Assembly (NCBI GenBank): GCA_017549745.1
Contig: JAFYUA010000119.1
Location: forward strand, 1 to 7,970
Reading direction: 5' to 3'
Length of the DNA: 7,970 nucleotides
Source: Clostridia bacterium
Lineage (GTDB): Bacteria; Bacillota; Clostridia; UMGS1810
Below are positions 1-7,300 of this stretch, piece by piece. The notes beneath the pieces are model-generated. The model saw nothing but the letters and a program-made list of their open reading frames with translations. It had not been told where the DNA came from and did no database searches. A program made the translations under genes and the position numbers. The first letter of the stretch is position 1, and each line of letters opens with the position of its first letter.

Positions 1-21
1 CGTATGAATTAGCATACTTTT

Positions 22-95
22 CGGGGTATAGCGCAGTTTGGTCGCGCGCGTGGTTTGGGACCATGAGGCCGGGGGTTCGAGTCCCTCTACCCCGA
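22..95 (+). tRNA. tRNA-Pro (anticodon UGG)
   Basis: A full cloverleaf can be folded by eye. The acceptor arm pairs CGGGGTA (22-28) with TACCCCG (88-94), and the discriminator base is A95. The D stem is 31-34/44-47 (GCGC/GCGC). The anticodon stem is 49-53/61-65 with loop TTTGGGA and anticodon TGG at 56-58. The T arm is 71-75/83-87 around loop TTCGAGT. UGG with G37 is the usual tRNA-Pro and reads CCN codons. CCA is not encoded, so it would be added by the CCA-adding enzyme. The promoter is outside the window or in the first 21 bases; none is recognisable there. Confidence 0.97.
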
Positions 96-101
96 TAGAC
101 T

Positions 102-132
102 AAAAGTGCACTGAGTTTTCAGTGCACTTTTT
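102..132 (+). terminator. Intrinsic terminator of tRNA-Pro
   Basis: A 13-bp perfect inverted repeat (102-114 with 119-131, core AGTGCACTGA) closes a GTTT loop and ends in a run of T. It starts 7 bases after the tRNA end, so it most likely ends tRNA-Pro transcription and insulates the restriction operon. The A-rich left arm would make it partly work on the opposite strand too. Confidence 0.9.
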
Positions 133-150
133 ATAATATAAAATTCTTTG

Positions 151-174
151 GTGCTGCTTTCCGGAAAGCAGCAC
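151..174. repeat. Perfect 24-bp palindrome upstream of hsdM
   Basis: The arms GTGCTGCTTTCC and GGAAAGCAGCAC are exact reverse complements with no spacer. As RNA this gives a stem of about 10 bp with a CCGG loop, followed by TATTTTAATG, which is only a weak U-tract. It lies about 18 bases upstream of the -35 box of the hsdM promoter. It may be a second terminator for tRNA-Pro, or an operator bound by a dimeric regulator. The sequence alone does not decide. Confidence 0.6.
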
Positions 175-191
175 TATTTTAATGCAAACAA

Positions 192-220
192 TTGAAAAAT
201 TATATAATATATGATAAAAT
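192..220 (+). promoter_or_regulatory. Sigma-A-type promoter of the hsd operon
   Basis: The -35 box TTGAAA (192-197) and -10 box TAAAAT (215-220) are separated by exactly 17 bases, and a TG at 212-213 makes the -10 box an extended one. Transcription would start near 227, giving a leader of about 23 bases before the hsdM start. A perfect TATAAT also lies inside the spacer (203-208), but no good -35 box is placed for it. This is the only convincing promoter seen for the five-gene operon. Confidence 0.7.
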
Positions 221-240
221 ATGATAAAATGTGATAAGGA
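211..240 (+). repeat. 10-bp tandem repeat across the -10 box and RBS
   Basis: Two exact copies of ATGATAAAAT (211-220, 221-230) are followed by a degenerate third, GTGATAAGGA (231-240), which merges into the ribosome binding site. Each exact copy carries an extended -10 motif (TGaTAAAAT), so the array duplicates the promoter element one helical turn apart. Copy-number change would alter promoter and leader geometry. Confidence 0.75.
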
Positions 241-241
241 G
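236..241 (+). promoter_or_regulatory. Ribosome binding site of hsdM
   Basis: AAGGAG lies 8 bases before the ATG at 250 and fixes that start. It is partly formed by the degenerate third unit of the 10-bp repeat. Confidence 0.85.
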
Positions 242-249
242 TTTTACAA

Positions 250-1752
250 ATGATTACAGGCGAACTCAAAAATAAAATAGATGCACTCTGGGATATATTT
301 GCATCAGGCGGACTTGTTAATCCGCTTGATGTAATTGAGCAGATTACATATTTAATGTTTATACACGATCTTGATGCCACAGACAACACTAAAGCCAAAG
401 AATGTGAAATGCTTGGCATTCCCCACAAAAGCATTTTTGCAGGTGATGTTCAAATCAGTGGGCACAAAGTCGACGGAGGAATGCTGAAATGGTCCAATTT
501 CAAAGACCTTCCTGCTTCGCAAATGTATTCCGTGGTTCAGGAGCTCGTGTTCCCATTTATTAAAAACCTCCATGCAGATAAAGACAGTGCATACTCCAAG
601 TATATGGATGATGCCATCTTCAAGCTCCCCACACCGCTTGTTCTTGACAAAGTAGTTTCAAGCCTTGATAACATCTATGAACTTATGAAAAATTCTTCTG
701 ATGTCGATGTGCGAGGCGATGTGTACGAGTATCTTCTCAATAAAATTGCACAGTCAGGTTTGAATGGTCAGTTCAGAACACCAAGACACATTATCAAAAT
801 GATGGTTGCTATGATGCAGCCAAAGCCCGTCGATGTTATATGTGACCCCGCTTGCGGTACAAGTGGATTTTTGGTATCTGCCGGTGAATACCTTAAAGAA
901 AATCACAAAGACGAGATTTTCTTCAATAAAGAGAAAAAAGACCACTATATGAACTCGATGTTCTATGGCTATGACATGGACAGAACTATGCTCCGCATTG
1001 GTGCCATGAACATGATGACACACGGTATTGACAGTCCGTTTATCAAATATCGTGACAGCTTGTCAGACCAGAATACAGACAGAGAAAAATATTCCCTTAT
1101 TCTTGCAAATCCCCCATTTAAGGGTAGCCTTGATGTAGATATCGTATCTGCTGATTTGCTCAAAACGTGCAAAACCAAGAAAACAGAGCTTTTATTCTTG
1201 GCACTGTTTATTCGCATGCTTAAAGTTGGCGGGAGATGCGCCTGCATCGTTCCTGATGGTGTGCTTTTCGGCTCATCAACTGCACATAAAGCAATCCGCA
1301 AGGAGATTATCGAAAATAACCGCCTTGAAGCTGTTGTATCTATGCCGTCAGGCGTGTTTAAGCCTTATGCCGGAGTTTCTACCGCTATCCTTATATTTAC
1401 CAAAACAGGTCACGGCGGGACAGACAAGGTGTGGTTCTATGATATGAAAGCAGACGGCTACTCTCTTGATGATAAGAGAACGACTGTTTCTGAAAATGAT
1501 ATTCCTGATATTATCGAAAGATTCCATAATCTTGATAAAGAAGCAACCAGATCCAAAACCGAGCAAAGCTTCTTTGTGGACAAACAAGAAATTGTAGCTA
1601 ACGATTATGACCTCTCAATCAATAAATATAAAGAGATTGAATATATACCTGTTGAATATCCTTCTACAACTGAAATTATGGCAGACCTCCACGAACTTGA
1701 AATGGAGATAGCTAAAGATTTGGCAGAATTGGAGGTACTGATAAATGGATAA
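250..1752 (+). CDS. hsdM: Type I restriction-modification DNA methyltransferase subunit HsdM
   Basis: This is the N6-adenine methyltransferase subunit, which transfers a methyl group from S-adenosylmethionine to adenine in the site chosen by HsdS, as an M2S complex or within R2M2S. The 500 residues match the usual length. An HsdM N-terminal helical domain covers about residues 5-140, followed by the conserved block GQFRTPRHI (about 173-181). The SAM-binding motif is DPACGTSG (199-206) and the catalytic N6-adenine motif is NPPF (287-290). IVPDGVLFGSS lies further on in the catalytic domain. The acidic helical C-terminus probably contacts HsdS. The ATG start has a strong RBS and directly follows the operon promoter. 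The last 8 bases overlap the rhuM-like gene. No key residue is missing, so it should be active. The family call is firm; the target sequence cannot be read from it. Confidence 0.97.
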   Translation: MITGELKNKIDALWDIFASGGLVNPLDVIEQITYLMFIHDLDATDNTKAKECEMLGIPHKSIFAGDVQISGHKVDGGMLKWSNFKDLPASQMYSVVQELVFPFIKNLHADKDSAYSKYMDDAIFKLPTPLVLDKVVSSLDNIYELMKNSSDVDVRGDVYEYLLNKIAQSGLNGQFRTPRHIIKMMVAMMQPKPVDVICDPACGTSGFLVSAGEYLKENHKDEIFFNKEKKDHYMNSMFYGYDMDRTMLRIGAMNMMTHGIDSPFIKYRDSLSDQNTDREKYSLILANPPFKGSLDVDIVSADLLKTCKTKKTELLFLALFIRMLKVGGRCACIVPDGVLFGSSTAHKAIRKEIIENNRLEAVVSMPSGVFKPYAGVSTAILIFTKTGHGGTDKVWFYDMKADGYSLDDKRTTVSENDIPDIIERFHNLDKEATRSKTEQSFFVDKQEIVANDYDLSINKYKEIEYIPVEYPSTTEIMADLHELEMEIAKDLAELEVLING

Positions 1753-2737
1753 AGAATTTAAATTTTTACTATATAAAGCAGAACAAGAAGACATTTCCGT
1801 AGATGCACTGGTTAAAGATGAAACAATTTGGTTGACCCAAAAAGCTATGGCGGAATTGTTTGATTGCACAAGTGATAATATCTCGTTGCATTTGAAAAAT
1901 ATTTTTTCAGAAGGAGAATTAGATAAAATTTCAGTTACCGAGAAAATCTCGGCAACTGCTTCTGATGGAAAAAAATATTTAACTCAATTTTATAATCTTG
2001 ATGCTATCATTTCTGTCGGTTACAGAGTCAATTCCATTCGTGCAACTCATTTTCGAAAATGGGCAACCGGAGTCTTGAAAGAATTTATGATAAAAGGGTT
2101 TGCTATAGACGATGACCGATTGAAACAAGGGAAAACAGCTTTCGGGAAAGATTATTTTCGCGAATTGCTGGAACGCGTTCGCTCAATCCGTGCAAGCGAG
2201 CGTCGCATTTGGCAGCAAATTACCGACATCTATGCTGAATGTAGCATAGATTATGATCGTGCTGCACCAACGACCAAAGATTTTTATGCTATGGTTCAAA
2301 ACAAGTTTCATTATGCCATCACAGGACAAACAGGCGCTGAAATCGTATATACACAAGCTGATCACACGAAAGAAAATATGGGTTTGACAACCTGGAAGAA
2401 CGCTCCCGAGGGCAGAATCTTAAAATCTGATGTTAAAATTGCCAAAAATTATCTGAACGAAAAACAAATTCGCCAGTTAGAACGAGCAGTCAGCGGGTAT
2501 TTTGATTATATCGAAGATCTTATTGAACGAGAAAACACCTTCACTATGGAGCAGTTTGCAAGTAGCATTAATGAATTTTTAGCTTTTCGTCGCTATGATG
2601 TTCTTCCTGATAAGGGAAAGATTTCTCATAAAGCGGCAGAAGAAAAAGCATTTGCAGAATACGACATTTTCAATAAAGGTCAAAAACTCGAATCGGATTT
2701 TGACAAAGCCACAAAAAAATATTTGAAGGGTGAATAA
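1745..2737 (+). CDS. RhuM family protein (COG3943-like)
   Basis: This 330-residue protein resembles the RhuM family, named after a Salmonella pathogenicity-island gene whose biochemical role is not settled. Residues about 28-60 (from IWLTQKAMAELFDC) look like a helix-turn-helix, as in phage antirepressor-like proteins. They are followed by the family signature YNLDAIISVGYRVNS (83-97) and HFRKWA (102-107). The C-terminal half has the RhuM-type blocks NKFHYAITGQTGAE and MGLTTWKNAPEGR. No Fic motif (HPFxxGNGR) is present, so it is not the RhuM-Fic variant. The start ATG lies inside the end of hsdM (8-bp overlap, ATGGATAA), with GGAGG at 1731-1735, so translation is coupled to hsdM. Family members are often found beside type I restriction genes (background knowledge). 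A DNA-binding regulator or an accessory defence factor is possible. The family call is confident; the function is unknown. Confidence 0.88.
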   Translation: MDKEFKFLLYKAEQEDISVDALVKDETIWLTQKAMAELFDCTSDNISLHLKNIFSEGELDKISVTEKISATASDGKKYLTQFYNLDAIISVGYRVNSIRATHFRKWATGVLKEFMIKGFAIDDDRLKQGKTAFGKDYFRELLERVRSIRASERRIWQQITDIYAECSIDYDRAAPTTKDFYAMVQNKFHYAITGQTGAEIVYTQADHTKENMGLTTWKNAPEGRILKSDVKIAKNYLNEKQIRQLERAVSGYFDYIEDLIERENTFTMEQFASSINEFLAFRRYDVLPDKGKISHKAAEEKAFAEYDIFNKGQKLESDFDKATKKYLKGE

Positions 2738-2738
2738 G

Positions 2739-2774
2739 ATGCAATACGAAATCCCAAGGGATTGGAGGGAATAA
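2739..2774 (+). CDS. Possible 11-codon leader peptide before hsdS
   Basis: ATG at 2739 opens a frame encoding MQYEIPRDWRE and stops at TAA (2772-2774). A good ribosome binding site (GAAGGGTGA, from 2725) sits about 8 bases upstream, so it may well be translated. The peptide resembles the IPxxW start found at the front of many HsdS recognition domains, yet its frame differs from hsdS. It may be a leader that delivers ribosomes to hsdS, or the frame-broken relic of a longer HsdS N-terminus. Too short for certainty. Confidence 0.4.
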   Translation: MQYEIPRDWRE

Positions 2775-2778
2775 TGTG

Positions 2779-3858
2779 ATGAGTACATTTTTGGATGTTC
2801 TTGAAGATGTGACAAAACGCGGAACTAAAATCCCTTTCAACCAATACTTACCCAACGGGAAGTATCCAATTATAGACCAAGGACAGAATAAAGTTGCCGG
2901 ATATACCGATCAAGAAGAAGGATTGTTCACAGAAATCCCTGCTATTATATTTGGCGACCACACAAGAATAATAAAGTATGTTGATGAACCTTGCTTTTTG
3001 GGAGCAGATGGCGTAAAACTTCTTAAAGCGAAATCAGAGTGTTCAAATCACAAATATTTGTATTATGTTTTGTTAAATGCAAAAATCCCTGATACCGGAT
3101 ACAATAGGCACTTTAAGTGGTTAAAAGAGATTGATATTCCAATATATGACGAGAAAACACAGAGTAATATAGTAAATGAATTAGATAAAATAACTTATTT
3201 AATTAACAAACGAAAAATACAACTTGAAAAATTAGACGAACTTGTCAAAGCACGATTTGTCGAACTGTTTGGTGACCCTGTTGGCAATACAAAAAATCTT
3301 CCTAAAAAGACATTGCCTGAACTTGGAGAATTGGGTAGAGGTGTATCAAAACATAGACCACGAAATGCTCCTGAATTATTGGGTGGTAAATATCCCTTAA
3401 TTCAAACAGGCGAAGTTGCCAATGCTGAATTGTATATTACCTCTTATGAAAATACATATTCAGAAATTGGCTTCAAACAAAGTAAAATGTGGGATGCAGG
3501 TACGCTTTGTATCACTATTGCTGCTAATATTGCTAAAACAGCGATACTTACATTTGATGCTTGCTTCCCTGATAGTGTTGTTGGATTTAACGCAAATGAA
3601 CAGACTAATAATATCTTTATACATTATTGGTTTTCATTTTTTCAAGCTATATTAGAAGCACAAGCACCTGAGTCGGCCCAGAAAAATATAAATCTTAAAG
3701 TGCTAAGCGAATTAGAAGTTATTGTTCCTCCAATCGAAGAACAAATGAAGTTTGTATCATTCGTCAAACAGACCGACAAATCAAAAGTCGAAATACAAAA
3801 AAGTCTTGAAAAATTGAAACTTCTAAAAAAAGCATTACTGCAAAAATATTTCGGGTAA
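2779..3858 (+). CDS. hsdS: Type I restriction-modification specificity subunit HsdS
   Basis: This is the DNA-recognition subunit, which binds a bipartite target and tethers two HsdM and, through them, HsdR. The 359 residues show the usual pseudo-twofold plan. Target recognition domain 1 covers about 1-125 (GKYPIIDQGQ, IIFGDHTRI, FLGADGVKLL). A central coiled coil follows at 128-164, ending ELFGDP (162-167). Domain 2 covers about 170-310 (GKYPLIQTGEV, AQKNINLKVLSELEV), and a second coiled coil runs from PPIEEQ (317-322) to the end (LLQKYFG). It is somewhat shorter than the common 400 residues because domain 1 starts almost at once. ATG at 2779 is preferred, with GGAGGG (2764-2769) 9 bases upstream; GTG at 2776 in the same frame is the alternative. 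It is less G+C-rich than hsdM and hsdR, as is common for exchanged specificity genes. The target sequence cannot be predicted by eye. Confidence 0.95.
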   Translation: MSTFLDVLEDVTKRGTKIPFNQYLPNGKYPIIDQGQNKVAGYTDQEEGLFTEIPAIIFGDHTRIIKYVDEPCFLGADGVKLLKAKSECSNHKYLYYVLLNAKIPDTGYNRHFKWLKEIDIPIYDEKTQSNIVNELDKITYLINKRKIQLEKLDELVKARFVELFGDPVGNTKNLPKKTLPELGELGRGVSKHRPRNAPELLGGKYPLIQTGEVANAELYITSYENTYSEIGFKQSKMWDAGTLCITIAANIAKTAILTFDACFPDSVVGFNANEQTNNIFIHYWFSFFQAILEAQAPESAQKNINLKVLSELEVIVPPIEEQMKFVSFVKQTDKSKVEIQKSLEKLKLLKKALLQKYFG

Positions 3859-3871
3859 AGGAGAATATATA

Positions 3872-4330
3872 ATGGAAAATTTAGCATCCATCATAATTTC
3901 ATCAATTCTATCAGGCATATTGGCTACAGTTATCACCTTATGGTGGCAAAACAGGTCTGAAAAAATAAAAGTTAAAAGAGAAATTTTCACAACGATTATG
4001 GCATATCGCTTCAAAATTCCTCATGCCGAAAGTGTAAAAGCATTAAATTGTGTACAAGCAATATTTCATAATGATAAAGATGTTTTGAAAGCATGGAATA
4101 ATTTTATAAATGCAGCTGATAAAAATCCGTTTATAGCACAAGATTTAACAGATGCTTACATCGTTTTACTCGAAGAAATTTCAAAAGTTTTAAATTATAA
4201 TAATATAGTCTGGAAAGATATAAAAAATTATTATTATCCCGAATATTTAGCAAACGAAATGAACGATACCGAAAAATTAAGAAAGGCACAACTTGAAGCT
4301 GCACTTTCCAATGTTGATAAGATGAAATAA
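3872..4330 (+). CDS. Small membrane-anchored protein, DUF6680-like
   Basis: This 152-residue protein has one hydrophobic segment at about residues 4-25 (from LASIIISSIL to LWW). A basic stretch (QNRSEKIKVKRE) follows, suggesting an N-terminal membrane anchor with a cytoplasmic helical domain. The soluble part (TIMAYR, VKALNCVQAIF, VLKAWNNFI, LLEEISKVLNY, YYYPEYLANE) matches what I recall of DUF6680, a family without known activity. No catalytic motif is visible. ATG at 3872 is supported by AAAGGAG (3857-3863), 8 bases upstream, which overlaps the hsdS stop. Only 13 bases separate it from hsdS and 29 from hsdR, so it belongs to the operon. It is very A+T-rich: two 60-base stretches (4141-4260) hold only 14 and 13 G or C. 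Candidate roles, all inferred, are a membrane-acting defence effector or a tether or modulator of the restriction complex. Confidence 0.75.
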   Translation: MENLASIIISSILSGILATVITLWWQNRSEKIKVKREIFTTIMAYRFKIPHAESVKALNCVQAIFHNDKDVLKAWNNFINAADKNPFIAQDLTDAYIVLLEEISKVLNYNNIVWKDIKNYYYPEYLANEMNDTEKLRKAQLEAALSNVDKMK

Positions 4331-4359
4331 CATAGCTATATTCAAGAAGGTGACCCCAA

Positions 4360-7300
4360 ATGACCAACTTTGATTTCTTAAAATCTGACCCACAATTTGA
4401 TACATTTGCAGATTCGGCTATAAATGCTGAAAGAATATTTCATATTGACCCCAAAATAGCTGCAGCCAGCTGTCGCACAGCAATGGAGAATGCTATAAAA
4501 TGGATGTATACTATTGATTCAGATTTAAAGATGCCTTATGCCGATTCGCTTTCATGTCTTATGAGCACAGAAGAATTCCGAGGTATAGTAGACAAAGATA
4601 TATTGACTCGTCTTACCTACATAAGAAAGACTGGAAATTTGGCGACGCATGAGTCAAAGCAGATTTCTGCTGAACAGGCTGCTTTGTGTATAGAAAACTT
4701 ATTTATATTTATGGACTTTATAGATTATTGCTACGGCACGAACTATACCGAACACAAATTTGACAAAAGCCGTCTGATCCCTTTAAATGAAGCTGTCATT
4801 GTTGACAAATCAGAATTAGAAAAATTCATTAAAGGACCGGTCGAAGTTCCGTTTGACAGATTTTTTTATTCTGCCGGTTTCTCTGCAACAATTCCGCCTG
4901 CATACGCAGTACATAGAAAAGAACGACAGCAGACATATGCACCAAAGCCTCTTGAAGTTTCCGAATATAGAACAAGAAAGCTATATATCGACACCATGCT
5001 TCAAGATGCCGGATGGGTAGAAGATGATACCTGGGTGAACGAAGTTCCCATTTCAGGAATGCCAAATAAATCTGAAATTGGTTATGCCGATTATGTTTTG
5101 TATGATGACAGCCACAAACCCTTGGCAGTGGTTGAAGCTAAAAGAACATGCGTTGATGTGTCAAAAGGCAGACAACAGGCAAAGCTCTATGCCGATATTT
5201 TAGAAAAGCAGTATGGCAGGCGACCTGTTATATTCCTCACCAATGGCTTTGAAACAAGGATTGATGACGGGCAGTATCCCGAAAGAAAAGTTGCTGCCAT
5301 TTATTCAAAGCGCGATTTGGAAAAAATGTTCAACCTCCGAAGAATGAGGACAAGCCTTAAAGCTGTGATGGTCGATAAAAACATTGCCGGAAGATATTAT
5401 CAGGAAGCAGCAATAAAGAATGTGTGTGACGCTTTTGATAATAAAAACCGCCGAAAAGCTCTTCTTGTTATGGCAACAGGTTCGGGCAAAACAAGAACTG
5501 TTATTGCCCTTTGCAAGGTGCTTGCTGAACACAACTGGATTAAAAATATCCTTTTCCTTGCCGACAGAAATTCACTGGTGACTCAGGCAAAGCGTGCTTT
5601 TGTGAATTTGTATCCCGATTTGTCGGTAACAAATCTTTGTGAAGAAAAGGATAATTTTGCGGCACGATGTGTATTTTCAACCTATCAGACTATGTATAAC
5701 TGCATAGATGAAGTGAAAGATGATGAAGGCAAGCTCTTTACAAGCGGTCACTTTGACCTCATCATCTGTGACGAAGCTCACCGTTCTATTTACAACAAAT
5801 ACAGAGATGTTTTTGGGTTTTTTGATGCTCCTTTGGTTGGACTCACTGCTACACCAAAAGACGAAATAGACAAAAACACCTATGAGATTTTCGAGCTTGA
5901 AAGCGGTGTGCCCACCTATGGATATGAACTTGACCAAGCCGTGAAAGACGGCTACTTGGTTAACTATGTTTCTATTGAGGCCAAGCTCAAGTTTTTGGAG
6001 GAAGGAATCTCCTATGATGACCTTTCCAACGAAGAAAAAGAAGAATATGAAAATAAATTTACCGACGAAAACGGTGAGCTGCCTGACCACATAAATGCAA
6101 CGGCACTCAACGAATGGGTATTCAATGAGGACACCATCAAACAGGTGCTCCACACTTTAATGACCAAAGGTATTAAGGTGAACTATGGGGAAACCCTTGG
6201 TAAAACAATCATATTTGCCAAAAACCATGACCATGCCGAAAAAATATTCAAAGTATTCGGCAAAGAATATCCGCATCTGGTAGGATATGCAAAGGTTATT
6301 GACAACTATATCAACTATGCACAGAGTGCCATTGACGAATTTTCCGATGGCGATAAGCTGCCGAGAATTGCAATCTCAGTTGATATGCTTGACACGGGTA
6401 TTGATGTGCCTGAGGTGTTAAACCTTGTATTCTTTAAAAAGGTAATGAGCAAGTCAAAATTTTGGCAGATGATAGGTCGCGGAACTCGCCTTTGCCCAAA
6501 GCTTTTAGATGGTGAGGATAAACAGAAATTTTATATATTTGATTTCTGTAATAACTTTGCATTTTTCCGAATGAACAAAGGAAAAGCTACGGCAAACGGA
6601 CTTGCATTGCAGGGCGCGATATTTAATCTAAAAGCACAGCTTGCATTTAAACTACAGGATATTGCATATCAAACAGAAGATTTGATTGCATTCAGAAAAT
6701 CATTAGTTGATGAAATGGCGACAAAGGTGCAAGAGCTCAACAAAGAGAATTTTGCAGTTAAACAACACCTGAAATATGTTGAACTTTATGCAAATACAGA
6801 AAATTATACTTCACTTACATACGAGGATACACTTATAATGGGTGAAGAACTTGCACCGCTTATCACTCCCGATGATGACGAAGCAAGTGCAGTTCGTTTT
6901 GATGCTCTTATATACGGAATTGAGCTTGCATATCTCATCGGCAAAAAGTACACACGTGCAAGAAAAGATTTGTCAAAAAAGGTTTCCTCAATCGCAAAGC
7001 TTGCCAACATTCCTGAAATCGTGGCTAAGTCTGAGCTGATAGACAAAATCCTCCATACCGATTATATTGAAAATTCCGGCATTAACGAATTTGAGCATAT
7101 CAGGACATCGCTTCGTGATTTAATGAAATACATTCCATTTGCCGAAAGAACGAAATATACAACCAATTTTGCCGATGATATTCTGTCTGTAGAATGGAAC
7201 GAGGCGGAACTTGAAACCGAAGACCTCAAAAACTACAGGGCAAAAGCTGAGTATTATGTGAGACAGCATCAGGACAATAGTGTAATATCAAAATTAAAAG

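Noticed and set aside
1..21. Inverted repeat GTATG/CATAC followed by TTTT at the left edge, possibly the terminator of an upstream gene.
   Set aside because: The stem is only 5 bp with a 6-base loop and is cut off by the window edge; too weak to list.
174..434. 86-residue open frame on the - strand over the hsdM promoter and start.
   Set aside because: It is antisense to hsdM, has a low-complexity tail from the A+T-rich promoter region and no recognisable family.
2713..2719. A7 tract near the end of the rhuM-like gene as a phase-variation site or a route to a RhuM-HsdS fusion.
   Set aside because: Both shifted frames hit a stop within a few codons (TGA at 2724 or 2731), so no fusion results, and seven A is common in A+T-rich genes.
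1745..2737. Fic/DOC AMP-transferase domain in the RhuM-like protein.
   Set aside because: The HPFxxGNGR motif is absent; the C-terminal half matches the plain RhuM type.
3823..3829. A7 tract near the 3' end of hsdS as a slippage site.
   Set aside because: The tract is short and lies in the C-terminal coiled coil; nothing else points to programmed switching.
2779..3858. Invertible or duplicated hsdS segments giving a specificity switch.
   Set aside because: Only one hsdS is present, with no partner copy, recombinase or long inverted repeat in the window; the similarity of the two halves is the normal pseudo-repeat of HsdS.
5677..6153. 158-residue open frame on the - strand with hydrophobic stretches.
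   Set aside because: It lies wholly inside hsdR, which has clear motifs in the + frame; no RBS or family likeness, so it is a shadow frame.
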